Positions 44,818-53,160 of a stretch of DNA of 64,000 nucleotides are shown piece after piece. The position numbers and the translations under genes are program-made. Source of the stretch: DASWIG01 sp965371445 (lineage in GTDB: Bacteria; Acidobacteriota; Thermoanaerobaculia; Multivoradales; J023); contig CBDUYN010000024.1 of the NCBI GenBank assembly GCA_965371445.1, positions 1 through 64,000 of the forward strand, in the 5' to 3' direction. Within the stretch, counting starts at the first letter, position 1; every line of letters starts with the position of its first letter. The notes beneath the pieces are model-generated. The model saw only the letters and a program-made list of their open reading frames with translations. It was not told where the DNA came from and searched no databases.

Positions 44818-45407
44818 GACGGGCTCAGGCTTTCCGGAGTCCGGGGATGGTTTTTACGGCGGGCACGTCTAAATCTAGCGCGCCGGGTTCGGTGAGTGCA
44901 AGGCCAGGGTCACCAATGGGCGGCAACCGTCTCCAGTCTATGGCGCGGGCATATCAAGAAGGAGCTTGACGCAGGGGCAGATGGCAAGCTGGTCTACTCC
45001 GGCGCCTTCTGGGCTCTGGGTGGCAAGGCCAAGCAGACGAGAACGACGTATCGGGTTAGAGCGTGACGGCTTCAGCTCAACGGCCCCTACGTAGCTCGGC
45101 TTGGCCTTGTCCGAGCGCGCGCAGCGCGCTCGGCCTACGGCCGAGAGAAAACAAGGCCCCGCATCCCGGGACCAAGCCGCGCCATACCGGGGCCAGGGGC
45201 AGTGAACCGGACTTGTTGCCAGGGAGAGCAACTGGCAGAGCCCGTCGTTCGTAGATTGGCACAGAGCGGAGCAGCTACAGTCAACATCTCTTCAATGTCT
45301 ATGGAATATGCAGGCAAGGCCTACCACTGCTCCTTGATTCCGACTGCCAACATTCTTCTTGACTCAGCCAATGCCACTCGCGTAGACTATTGGCAGGAGG
45401 AAATCTC
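44818..45407. other. Gap with a short coding remnant
   Basis: Holds the kdsB promoter region on one side. A plus-strand stretch 44945-45062 reads like the end of a protein (KKELDAGADGKLVYSGAFWA, stop TGA 45060-45062) but has no start or upstream body, so it is probably a remnant. GCGCGCAGCGCGC near 45116 is a palindrome. The AT content rises just before the gene at 45408. Confidence 0.4.
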
Positions 45408-45932
45408 ATGGCTCAAGCCAACGCCGCAGCGGCAATCCAAGAGACCCGGGCAGACATCGCCAAGATGGCAGCCAAGATTGACCAACTCCAGAAGGAGCTC
45501 GACCAACATCGGGAAAAGCTGGAATTTTTGCAGGAGGTCGAGGCCTATTTCACCGAAAAGCTGGCAGGTACAGCCCCGACTGGCGACGACGCCCCAAGGG
45601 CCACGAATGGCGAAGCCAGCCGCAGTGGAGAAGGCCAGACCGAGGCAGTGCCTGAATCGAATGGCGGCGAATTCGCTGGCATGACGACTCTGGAGGCCAC
45701 CCTCGTGTACCTTGGAAGAGTCGGCCCTCCCGGTCGCGACACGCGTGAGCTGATCGACAACCTGAGGGCCGGAGGGTGGAAGAGCGAGGCGGAAAATGTC
45801 TATACGTCGGTCTTCGGGACCCTGAATCGCATCTCCAAGCGTAGCAACACCGACCTGGACAAGGTCGACGGCAAGTGGTGCTTGAAGTCCTGGAACGACG
45901 ATCCCGAGCAGGGGAGGCTCGATATCGAGTAG
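45408..45932 (+). CDS. Coiled-coil protein with C-terminal HARE-HTH-like winged helix
   Basis: 174 residues from ATG 45408, after GGAGGAAATCTC. Residues 8-50 form a coiled coil (DIAKMAAKIDQLQKELDQHR). A polar linker rich in Gly/Ser/Glu follows, and the last 75 residues resemble the HARE-HTH domain: TTLEATLVYLGRVGPPGRDT, ELIDNLRAGGWKSEAENVYT, then a KVDGKWCL wing. Such domains are seen in restriction and DNA-binding proteins. It is followed by a hairpin (45942-45959), so it may be a single-gene unit. Function unknown. Confidence 0.65.
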   Translation: MAQANAAAAIQETRADIAKMAAKIDQLQKELDQHREKLEFLQEVEAYFTEKLAGTAPTGDDAPRATNGEASRSGEGQTEAVPESNGGEFAGMTTLEATLVYLGRVGPPGRDTRELIDNLRAGGWKSEAENVYTSVFGTLNRISKRSNTDLDKVDGKWCLKSWNDDPEQGRLDIE

Positions 45933-45941
45933 AAAAGCGAA

Positions 45942-45959
45942 GGCCGGGCGAACCCGGCC
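45942..45959 (+). terminator. GC-rich hairpin after the HARE-HTH-like gene
   Basis: GGCCGGG-CGAA-CCCGGCC forms a perfect 7-bp stem with a tetraloop 10 bp after the stop codon. There is no T-run, so classical rho-independent termination is not certain. The rest of the gap to 46367 holds no gene that could be supported. Confidence 0.5.
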
Positions 45960-46367
45960 ATCTTCAACCATGCCTACTTCTTTGGCGATCCAACCAAGAC
46001 ACAGTCCAAAGAAGTAAGGCCCCGAGGGCGCAAAGCGCCACAAGGACTTGGTCCAACCAAGTCTATCGCGTGGCGCCTTCGGGAGCAACCCCAGAACGGA
46101 GGTGCCAAATGTGGCCCATACATTCCCGAGATCTCGGCTTGACCCGGTGGGACAGAAACCGCCCCGATTTGCCGCGTTCTGACGCTGGCGGTGAGCTTTG
46201 GCTCCGAGGGTCTGCTTGCCCTCTGGCCCTGGTACTTGGGTCGGCCTGGAGTGCTCCTTCCAAGGCCGACCACAGAGCCACCCGGTCTTTGACGACGTTC
46301 CAGAAGCTGTATAGGCTGGCTACTCATTGGCCACCGACGGCTACCGTCTATGGAGGAGCTGCGAGTT

Positions 46368-47348
46368 ATGCGACTCGAATCCGCGAGGGACCTGAAGCAA
46401 GAGTTGCAGAGATCGACGAACCGGGGTGCCGTGCGGACGCAGGGCAGGCGCTGGGAGGGCGAAGCCATCGCCCCGCTACATGATGACCGCATCGCTCTCG
46501 GCATCACGCGATGCCGCCACGAAGGATTCGCCTTGGCGGTGCGGGTGCAATCCCGGAGTTAAGCCGCTCAACTCCAGGTCGAGGCGATCCGCCGTCAGGC
46601 ACGAGACGAAGTCGACGTGCGCTATGTCGGGTCGGTGAACAAGCGGTCGAAACTCTGGTACCGGCAGGCGAATCGGCCTCTGCTGATGGGTTGTTCTATC
46701 GGCCATTTGGCCGTCGAGGCCGGAACTCTCGGTTGCTTCGTCAGAGATCGTGAGAGTGGTGACGTCCTTGTCATCTCGAACAACCATGTCCTCGCTCGGG
46801 AAGGCATGGCCCACCTTGGAGACGCGGTCCTCCAACCCGCTCTGGCCGATGGCGGCGACGAGTCACGGCACATGGTGGGTAGGCTCGCACGGTTTCAACC
46901 GTTAGTCACGGAAGGCGTCAACCAGGTGGATGCGGCAGTAGCCTCGCTTCAAGAGGACGTCGATCATGATCTCAGGACTTTGTCCGGGCTCGGTCAGTTG
47001 GTTGGTCTTGGTGATTCGCTCCTGGACGGAGGTATGGAAGTGGCCAAGATTGGCCGTACCACAGGAGTGACTCGAGGTCGGGTGACGGCTTTTGAGCTCG
47101 ACAATGTCGTCGTCCACTTCGAGCGAGGTGCCTTGCGGTTCGACCGCCAGGTGGAGATCGAAGGCTCGGACAGTGCGCCCTTCAGCCGTGCAGGCGACAG
47201 CGGTGCGCTGATCGTGGACCGAGATCTTCGGGCCATTGCCCTGCTCTTCGCCGGTACGGACTTCGGCGGTGCCAACGGTGAAGGCCTGACTTACGCCCAT
47301 TCCCTGGTGTCGGTGCTCGACTCCCTGGCCGTCGATCTGCTATTCTGA
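46368..47348 (+). pseudogene. Trypsin-like serine protease gene interrupted by an in-frame TAA
   Basis: ATG 46368 with GGAGGAGC 8 bp upstream opens a frame (MRLESARDLKQELQ...GFALAVRVQSRS) that meets TAA at 46560-46562 and continues without a frame change as AAQLQVEAIRRQARDEVDVR, then the protease domain. The catalytic triad is intact: His in VISNNHVLA, Asp in VDAAVASL, Ser in SRAGDSGALI. No other indel was found. If translation restarts it would be at GTG 46617. A nonsense mutation or sequencing error splits one gene of about 326 codons. The domain type is that of the Nal1-like trypsin proteases. Confidence 0.75.
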
Positions 47349-47352
47349 GCAC

Positions 47353-47625
47353 ATGGACGCTCGTACTCTCGAAGAAGCACGCGCCGCCAAGCCCAAGGCC
47401 CTGGAAGTCTTCGCAGCCCTGGCGTCGGTCGTCGGGGTCGGCGTCACTCGAATCGGAGATGGGTACGGCGTGAAGGTGAATCTCGAAGGCAAGCCGGCGA
47501 CAGAAACGGAGTTGCCGGCAAGCGTCGCCGGTGTCCCCGTGCAGGTCGAGATCGTCGGTACCGTCCGCAAGCAACCACGATCCTCGATGTTTCGAGCTGC
47601 AATCGTCGGTTCTACGTCTCGATAA
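47353..47625 (+). CDS. Small protein resembling the N-terminal domain of Nal1-like proteases
   Basis: 90 residues, starting 4 bp after the protease stop. The core VVGVGVTRIGDGYGVKVNLE followed by ELPASVAGVPVQVEIVGTVR resembles the short domain (VVGVGxG...VyVxxK...LP..v.GvPV.V...G) that usually precedes the trypsin domain within one polypeptide. Here it is a separate downstream gene, possibly a detached pro-domain, inhibitor or partner. The similarity is by pattern only. Confidence 0.6.
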   Translation: MDARTLEEARAAKPKALEVFAALASVVGVGVTRIGDGYGVKVNLEGKPATETELPASVAGVPVQVEIVGTVRKQPRSSMFRAAIVGSTSR

Positions 47626-47702
47626 CCGGCGCCGGGTTTCCGCGGCGGGGTGCTGTGGAGCACTTTCCGCAAGGTGCGCGGCGGTGCTAGCCTTCCCGAA
47701 CC

Positions 47703-48791
47703 ATGACCGCGCCGCGACGATTCACCTCCCCATGGCGCTTCTTCGCCGCCGTGGCCGCCGCGGCTCTCGTCCTGGCGGCCCTCGAGCGGACGGTGACAGC
47801 ACTGCGGGCGGAGCTTTCCGAACCCGGCCGCGGCGCCTGCTGGATCTGGGCGCCGGGAGTCCACGAGAGCGTGGAGCCCCTGGCATTTTTCGCGGTCCGC
47901 GACTTCGACCTCGACGAGCCGGGCCATGCCTCGCTCACCATCGTGGCCGACGAGGAGTACGTCGTCTACCTGAACGGCCGGCGCGTCGGCTCCGGCTCCT
48001 ACCGCGACCGCTCGCCAGCGGACCTCTACGAGGTGGGCGACGTGACGAAGGCCGGCGGAAACCGGCTGGCCGTGGAGCTGCGCTCGAGCCGTGGCGCCGG
48101 GGGATTGCTGGCGAACCTCCGCCTGGGCCAGGAGGAGGGACCGCGGATCGTGACCGACGGCGACTGGAGGGTCTTTCGCCGCTACGATCCCGCGATCCTT
48201 CATGGCTGGAGGCTCGAAGGCGGCGAGCCGGCAACGGTCTGGCGCGGTCATCCGGCCGGACGCTGGCGTCCGGCTCCGGCCGGTGAGGCGCGGCCGTGGC
48301 CGAAGCCCGCCTTCCCGCCCGAAGCGCTGCGCCGCGCGGTCCGTCTACGCCCGATGGAAGGCGACTGGCGCGAGCTTTCGACGCGGCGAGCCTTGTCCCA
48401 GATCGGGGTGCGGGCGATCTACGACTGGGGCGAAGAGCTGACAGGCGTCCTCCATCTCGAGCTTGCCTCCGACGGCGGCGAAGCCGGGCTCCTCTATGTC
48501 GGCACCGAGTCCCCGGAGAACCGCCCGCCGCCGGCCGACGCTCTCGTTGTGCCGGTGCCCGGCCGCGCCAGCTGGTCCGACGCCCACGTGCGCACCTTTC
48601 GCTACGCCTATCTGGTCGGCGTCGAGCTGCGGGAGGCGCCCGAGGTCCGCCGCGTCGACGGCGCCGCGGCCGCCGCGGCCGCGGCGCCGGGACCATGGCC
48701 CGGCATCTTGGGAATCGTCCCGCCGCGTGCCCAGACCCTGGCCGAGGAGCAGGTTCGCGAGCGGCTCTTCGGGGTGGCGAAGGACCGTTAG
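47703..48791 (+). CDS. Membrane-anchored jelly-roll protein resembling glycosidase accessory domains
   Basis: 362 residues. One transmembrane segment (about 12-27, RFFAAVAAAALVLAAL). The outer part begins ACWIWAPGVHE and continues with ASLTIVADEEYVVYLNGRRVG and DVTKAGGNRLAVELRSSRGA, the beta-sandwich pattern found at the N-terminus of alpha-L-rhamnosidases (GH78) and related carbohydrate-binding domains. No catalytic glycosidase domain follows; the C-terminus is Ala-rich. It may bind polysaccharide at the cell surface. Confidence 0.65.
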   Translation: MTAPRRFTSPWRFFAAVAAAALVLAALERTVTALRAELSEPGRGACWIWAPGVHESVEPLAFFAVRDFDLDEPGHASLTIVADEEYVVYLNGRRVGSGSYRDRSPADLYEVGDVTKAGGNRLAVELRSSRGAGGLLANLRLGQEEGPRIVTDGDWRVFRRYDPAILHGWRLEGGEPATVWRGHPAGRWRPAPAGEARPWPKPAFPPEALRRAVRLRPMEGDWRELSTRRALSQIGVRAIYDWGEELTGVLHLELASDGGEAGLLYVGTESPENRPPPADALVVPVPGRASWSDAHVRTFRYAYLVGVELREAPEVRRVDGAAAAAAAAPGPWPGILGIVPPRAQTLAEEQVRERLFGVAKDR

Positions 48792-48824
48792 GGTTCACGC
48801 AACCCCGCATGGCCGTGAACCGGG

Positions 48825-49682
48825 CTACTTCTTCGAGTAGTCGTAGAAGCCCCGGCCGCTCTTCCTTCCGAGGCGTCCGGCCTGCACCATCTGCTTCAAG
48901 AGCGGCGGCGGCGCGAAGCGCTTCTCCCGGTACTCCTCGAACATGATGTTGCCGATGTAGTAGGTCGTATCGAGACCCACGAAGTCGAGCAGGGTAAAAG
49001 GACCCATCGGGTAGCCGCAGCCGAGCTTCATGGCCTTGTCGATGTCCTCGACCGTGCCCACGCCTTCCTCCAGGGCCCGGATGGCGTCGAGCAGGTAGGG
49101 GATGAGGAGCCGGTTGACGATGAAGCCCGAGTTGTCCTTGCAGGCGACAGGCTCCTTGCCGAGCGAGCGGACGAATTCGTGCGTCGTCTCGATGACGCCC
49201 TTGTCGCTCATCAACGTCTCGACCACCTCGACGAGCTTCATCACCGGCACCGGGTTGAAGAAGTGGAGCCCGATCAGCCGGTCCGGGCGCCCGGTCGAAG
49301 CGGCGATCTGGGTCACGGTCAGCGACGAGGTGTTGGTGGCGAAGATCGCCTCTTTTTTGACCGTCTCGTCGAGGACGGCAAAAGTCTTGCGCTTCTCGTC
49401 GAGGTTTTCGACGATCGCCTCGACCACGAAGTCGCAGTCGGCGAGCGCCTCCAGGTCGACGACCCCGGAGATGCGCTCCTGGACGCGGCCGCGCTCCTCG
49501 CTTTCGAGCTTGCCGCGGGAGACCGCTTTCTCCAGCGAGCCGTGGATGCGCGCCAGGCCTTTCTCCAGCAGCTCTTCGCTGACCTCGCGGATCACTGTCG
49601 CGTAGCCGGACTTGGCCGCGATCTCGGCGATTCCGGAGCCCATGAGACCACAGCCGACCACTCCCACTTTCTTGATCTTCAT
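48825..49682 (-). CDS. hbd: 3-hydroxybutyryl-CoA dehydrogenase
   Basis: 285 residues; NAD(P)-dependent oxidation of (S)-3-hydroxyacyl-CoA or the reverse reduction. The Rossmann motif is VGVVGCGLMGSGIAEIAAKS. Further motifs are FATNTSSLTVTQIA, RLIGLHFFNPVPVMKLVEVV (His of the catalytic pair), KDNSGFIVNRLLIPYLLDAI and GPFTLLDFVGLDTTYYIGNI. The short stand-alone form fits PaaH/Hbd proteins, not the fused FadB. Monocistronic by spacing; acyl-CoA genes recur at 61.9-63.9 kb. Confidence 0.93.
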   Translation of the reverse strand: MKIKKVGVVGCGLMGSGIAEIAAKSGYATVIREVSEELLEKGLARIHGSLEKAVSRGKLESEERGRVQERISGVVDLEALADCDFVVEAIVENLDEKRKTFAVLDETVKKEAIFATNTSSLTVTQIAASTGRPDRLIGLHFFNPVPVMKLVEVVETLMSDKGVIETTHEFVRSLGKEPVACKDNSGFIVNRLLIPYLLDAIRALEEGVGTVEDIDKAMKLGCGYPMGPFTLLDFVGLDTTYYIGNIMFEEYREKRFAPPPLLKQMVQAGRLGRKSGRGFYDYSKK

Positions 49683-49778
49683 CGCTTCTCCTCACTGGCC
49701 GCCAGGCGTTGCGGCAGCCCGTTGGTCTGCGTTCAAACGTCTTGGTGACGTCACCTTTCGATCCGTTTCGTTTGCTTC

Positions 49779-50183
49779 TTACCAGACGATCTCTCGCACG
49801 CCGTCGCCGACGCGCCGGATCGTGACCTTGAGTCCCTCCGGGAGCCCCGGAAGCCTTTCGGCCCATTCGATCGCCGCCAGCGTGGAGGTGTCCAAGAGCT
49901 CTTCCAGACCCAGCGTCGCGACCTCCTCCGGCTCCAGCCGGTAGAGGTCGACGTGGACGAGGCGTCCGCCGCTGCCTTCGTGCTCGCGGACCAGGGTGTA
50001 GGTCGGCGAGACGACCTCGCGCGGCTCGATCCCCAGGGCGCGGGCGACACCCCGTACCAGGACGGTCTTGCCGCTTCCCAGATCGCCCTCGAGGAGGACG
50101 GTTCCGCGGCCGCCGAGCTCGCCGGCGAGCGCCTCGCCCGCCGCCTCGGTCTCCGCCTCGCTCGTGCTTCGCCACCTGGTCAT
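49779..50183 (-). CDS. tsaE: tRNA threonylcarbamoyladenosine biosynthesis ATPase TsaE
   Basis: 134 residues; P-loop ATPase that assists TsaB-TsaD in making t6A37 in tRNA. Walker A GDLGSGKTVLVRG, the switch region VVSPTYTLVREHEG, then VHVDLYRLEPEEVATLGLEE and IEWAERLPGL are all diagnostic. It follows nnr by 3 bp on the same strand, a pairing found in many bacteria. Confidence 0.95.
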   Translation of the reverse strand: MTRWRSTSEAETEAAGEALAGELGGRGTVLLEGDLGSGKTVLVRGVARALGIEPREVVSPTYTLVREHEGSGGRLVHVDLYRLEPEEVATLGLEELLDTSTLAAIEWAERLPGLPEGLKVTIRRVGDGVREIVW

Positions 50184-50186
50184 GGC

Positions 50187-51776
50187 TCACAGGGCTCGCA
50201 GGTGGGCGAAGGCTTCGGGCAAGGCGTCGAGCAAGTCGGTGGCGCGGAGTGCTTCCGGGGCCTCTCCTCGGGGACCGGCGAGCGCCATGTCGCCCGCCAG
50301 ACCGTGCAGAAAAGCACCTAGCTGGGCGGCCACCAGAGCATCATATCCCTGCGCCAGAAGCGCCGCAACGAGCCCGGTCAAGACATCGCCGCTACCGCCG
50401 CTCGCCATACCCGGATTGCCCGTCGGGTTGATCCAGACGTCGCCTTCGGGCGTCGCCACGAGGGAGAGATGACCCTTCAGGACGACGACTGCCCGGCTCC
50501 CCTCCGCGAGGCGCCGCGCCGCGGCCAGGCGATCCGCCTGGACCTCGGCGCTCGTCGTCGCGAGCAGACGAGCCGCTTCGCCCGGGTGAGGCGTCAGGAC
50601 GGCCGGTGCCGTCCGTTCGGCCATCTCCTCGAGGCGTCCGGCGAAGGCGTTCAAGCCGTCGGCATCGAGGACGACGGGCACCTCGAGCTCCGCATAAAGG
50701 CGCCGTACGGCAGCCACGGTCCCCTCGCTCTGGCCGACACCGGGGCCGAGCGCCACCGCCTGCTTGCCGGCCGCCGCTTCACGGACGGCGTCGGCCGCCG
50801 CTTGAGAGAGGGCGCCGTCGGCGTCGGCCGGTAGCGCCAGGGTGAGCGATTCGAGGCAGCCGCCGTCGACCGTCATGAGAAGCGGCTCCGGCACGGCAGC
50901 CGTCACGAGCCCCGCGCCGCCACGTATCGCGGCACGCGCCGCCAGGATCGCCGCGCCGGCGCGTCCCGGCGCGCCGGCGACGACGAGGGCGTGCCCGTAG
51001 GTTCCCTTGTGGCTCGCCGCCGGCCTCGGCAGGAGGCAGGCCGCCAGCTCCTCGTCGACCGACAGGTGGAGCTGCCCCGGAGCTGTGTTTTCCCCCCCAC
51101 TCCCCCCCGAGGGGGCTTCGGCCACCAGGAAGGGCGGAATGCCGAGGTCGGTCACGACCAGCTCGCCGGTGGCGTCGGCCGCCGGTGCCAGGACGTGGGC
51201 CACCTTGGGCGCCGCGAAGGTCACCGTCAGATCCGCCCGGACGTGCGGACCCGGCGGCTCGGCCCGGCTGCCGTCGAGGCCGCTCGGCATGTCGACCGCG
51301 AGGCACGGGACGCTCGAGGTGCCGAGCCACTCCACCAGCTCGGCGAAGTGTCCCTCCAGGGGACGCGCGAGGCCGGTCCCGAAGAGAGCGTCGACCAGGA
51401 GGTCGAAACGTTCGCAGGAAGCCGTCAAGGCGGCGAGGTCGCTGTCGCCTCGCACCTCTTCCACCTCGATGCCGGCGCGTTCGAGGATCCTTAATTGCAC
51501 CTCGGCGTCGCCGCGGGGCGGCGAGCCACGCAGCACGAGGTAGGTGCGGCAACGATAGCCGCGGGCGTCGAGGAGCCGTGCCAGCGCCAGGCCGTCGCCG
51601 CCGTTGTTGCCGGGGCCGCAGAAGATCGCCACGCTCTCGGCCTCGGGAAAGCTCTCGGCGAGGGCGTCGGCGACGCCGATGGCGGCGTTTTCCATCAAGA
51701 CGAGGCTCGGGATGCCGATCTCCTCGATCGCTCGCCGGTCGACCTCGCGCATCTCCTGAGCCGTCAGGATCCTCAT
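50187..51776 (-). CDS. nnr: Bifunctional NAD(P)H-hydrate epimerase/dehydratase
   Basis: 529 residues; repairs hydrated NAD(P)H. The N-terminal YjeF_N epimerase domain (1-215) has ILTAQEMREVDRRAIEEIG, LVLMENAA and IFCGPGNNGGDGLALARLL. The C-terminal ADP/ATP-dependent dehydratase (about 235-525) has GAPGRAGAAILAARAAIRGG, LTPHPGEAARLL, VVLKGHLSLVATPEG and NPGMASGGSGDVLTGLVAAL. A C-rich repeat (51085-51115) is read between the domains as PSGGSGGENTAPG. It overlaps the upstream DUF2064 gene by 4 bp. Confidence 0.95.
   Translation of the reverse strand: MRILTAQEMREVDRRAIEEIGIPSLVLMENAAIGVADALAESFPEAESVAIFCGPGNNGGDGLALARLLDARGYRCRTYLVLRGSPPRGDAEVQLRILERAGIEVEEVRGDSDLAALTASCERFDLLVDALFGTGLARPLEGHFAELVEWLGTSSVPCLAVDMPSGLDGSRAEPPGPHVRADLTVTFAAPKVAHVLAPAADATGELVVTDLGIPPFLVAEAPSGGSGGENTAPGQLHLSVDEELAACLLPRPAASHKGTYGHALVVAGAPGRAGAAILAARAAIRGGAGLVTAAVPEPLLMTVDGGCLESLTLALPADADGALSQAAADAVREAAAGKQAVALGPGVGQSEGTVAAVRRLYAELEVPVVLDADGLNAFAGRLEEMAERTAPAVLTPHPGEAARLLATTSAEVQADRLAAARRLAEGSRAVVVLKGHLSLVATPEGDVWINPTGNPGMASGGSGDVLTGLVAALLAQGYDALVAAQLGAFLHGLAGDMALAGPRGEAPEALRATDLLDALPEAFAHLRAL
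51085..51115. repeat. C/G-rich repeat copy inside nnr
   Basis: GTGTTTTCCCCCCCACTCCC followed by CCCCGAGGGGG. It shares the GTGTxTTCCCCCC...CCCC...GGGGG layout with 51854-51884 and with the reverse complement of 63891-63922. It falls in the linker between the two Nnr domains. Confidence 0.6.
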
Positions 51777-52504
51777 CCACTGTCTCCTTCCAATCGTCCA
51801 CTGTCTCCTTCAAGTCGGCCCCAGGCGCGAAGCAGCTTCCGGGTCCGCGGACAGTGTCTTCCCCCCTTGATCCCCCCAGGGGGACAGGGGCTCTGCGTCG
51901 CCGCCAGCCGCTGTGCAAGCTGCCGCAGGTCTTCGGGCAGGTCGACGTCGTGGCCGGTGGGCAAGAGCTCGGTTCTAAGCTGCAAGCTCTCGGCGCGTGC
52001 CAGCGTCTCGGACAAGACCGTCTCGGTCGACCATGGGATGCCCTCGAAAAGCTGTCGCCGGAGGGCTTCGCGCCGCAGCGCGATCAGGTAGTAGCCGCCG
52101 TCGGCGGCCGGGCCGAGGACGAGGTCGGCGCCTCTCGCGAGGCGGCGGAAGGCCTCTTCCACGGTCTCGGCTTCGAGCTCGGGGTGGTCGCTCCCCACCG
52201 CTCCCACGGCCGTGAAGCGCTCGGCGGCGTGGGCGAGCGCGTTCCAGAGCCGGGTTCCCAGGTGCTCGCCTTCCTGGCGGAAGCCGGGTACCGCCCCGGC
52301 GGGGACGTCCTCGCCGTCCTCGAGAGCCCAGGCGAGCTCGAGGTGGAAGCTTCGGCCGGCGAGGCGCTCGGTCAGGTCGTCGCGGAACGCGGCGTGGAGC
52401 TCGGCCGCCTCCTCGGCGGTGAGCTCGCCGATGAGCCGCGTCTTGACCCGGCCGGGCCGGGCCGGCTTGGTAAAGAGGAGAAGCGCGTTGGCCTGGTCAT
52501 CCAA
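51773..52504 (-). CDS. DUF2064/TIGR04282-type glycosyltransferase-like protein
   Basis: 243 residues with a nucleotide-sugar transferase-like fold: LLLFTKPARPGRVKTRL at the N-terminus, RLWNALAHAA, AVGSDHPELEAETVEEAFRR and LGPAADGGYYLIALRREA. The family is annotated as transferase-like and sometimes linked to arsenosugar synthesis; no ars gene is near. After residue 215 the tail is foreign: CPPGGIKGGRHC comes from a dispersed repeat, and RLEGDSGRLEGDSG from a short tandem duplication. Confidence 0.8.
   Translation of the reverse strand: MDDQANALLLFTKPARPGRVKTRLIGELTAEEAAELHAAFRDDLTERLAGRSFHLELAWALEDGEDVPAGAVPGFRQEGEHLGTRLWNALAHAAERFTAVGAVGSDHPELEAETVEEAFRRLARGADLVLGPAADGGYYLIALRREALRRQLFEGIPWSTETVLSETLARAESLQLRTELLPTGHDVDLPEDLRQLAQRLAATQSPCPPGGIKGGRHCPRTRKLLRAWGRLEGDSGRLEGDSG
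51854..51884. repeat. C/G-rich repeat copy in the DUF2064 gene tail
   Basis: GTGTCTTCCCCCCTTGATCC followed by CCCCAGGGGGAC. Nearly the same as the reverse complement of 63891-63922. On the coding strand it is read as CPPGGIKGGRH. Confidence 0.7.
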
Positions 52505-52514
52505 CGGCGTTTCC

Positions 52515-52736
52515 TCATTCCTCTTTGGCCGTCTTCTTGCGTGGAGCGGCGAAAGCCAGGGCCACCCCGCAGGCGAAGGCCACCAGCGGCACGGCCCAGG
52601 ACCCCCTCGTCGGCAGGTAGCCGCCGAGCTCGCGGTCGAGCGAGCGGCGCAGGTCCGAGAGGCGCTCCTCAGCCTGCCGGCGTCGGTTCGTGAGCTGCGT
52701 CATCGCCTGCTGGCGTTTGCGACTCATTCTCTCCAT
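52515..52736 (-). CDS. Small single-pass membrane protein
   Basis: 73 residues: a charged helical N-terminus (RRRQAEERLSDLRRSLDREL) and one C-terminal transmembrane segment (SWAVPLVAFACGVALAFAA) ending in KKTAKEE. It overlaps the end of the holin-like gene by about 60-68 bp in another frame. The size and design resemble small DUF3618- or YtxH-like envelope proteins found next to phage-holin-family genes. Function unknown. Confidence 0.65.
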   Translation of the reverse strand: MERMSRKRQQAMTQLTNRRRQAEERLSDLRRSLDRELGGYLPTRGSWAVPLVAFACGVALAFAAPRKKTAKEE

Positions 52737-53151
52737 CTCCGATCAGACGCTCTTCCTCGAGCAGACGCTCGCGCCACCACTCCAGGTGGTCGTCGAGGCG
52801 AGCGCGCAGCGTGGCGAGCGGGTTTTCGAAACGCTTCACGAAGAAGTAGCCGACGCCGCCCAGGATCGCCACGACGGCGGTGACGGCCCCCGCCACGTAG
52901 AGCGTCGCCTGCCAGGTCGGAAGGTCCCAGATCGCCGCGACGCCGAACACCGCGGCGGTGACGAGAAGTGCCACCAGCATGAAGAAGAAACAGCTGGCGA
53001 CAAAGAAGAGTCCCAAGGAGACGAGCGCCCGGCGCAGGCTCCCTTCCCACAGGTCACGCCAGAGGACCGCTCCTTCGGAGCGCAGGACCGCGAAAAAAGC
53101 CTCGCCGAGGGCCTCGAAGATCTCCACCCATTCGCTGCGGCGTCGTTTCAT
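52669..53151 (-). CDS. Phage holin family (DUF1469-like) membrane protein
   Basis: 160 residues. Two transmembrane segments (about 42-70, VSLGLFFVASCFFFMLVALL, and about 80-110, LYVAGAVTAVVAILGGVGYF) followed by a charged cytoplasmic tail. This matches the superfamily III holin-like/DUF1469 proteins that are chromosomal and not part of a lysis cassette. No phage genes are near. It partners the small membrane protein downstream. Confidence 0.7.
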   Translation of the reverse strand: MKRRRSEWVEIFEALGEAFFAVLRSEGAVLWRDLWEGSLRRALVSLGLFFVASCFFFMLVALLVTAAVFGVAAIWDLPTWQATLYVAGAVTAVVAILGGVGYFFVKRFENPLATLRARLDDHLEWWRERLLEEERLIGDGENESQTPAGDDAAHEPTPAG

Positions 53152-53160
53152 TCGGTTCTC

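Noticed and set aside
46560..46562. Selenocysteine or readthrough codon in the protease gene
   Set aside because: The codon is TAA, not TGA, so it cannot be selenocysteine; a nonsense mutation or error is more likely.
52669..53151. Phage lysis holin
   Set aside because: The membrane protein belongs to a chromosomal holin-like family and there is no endolysin or other phage gene nearby.
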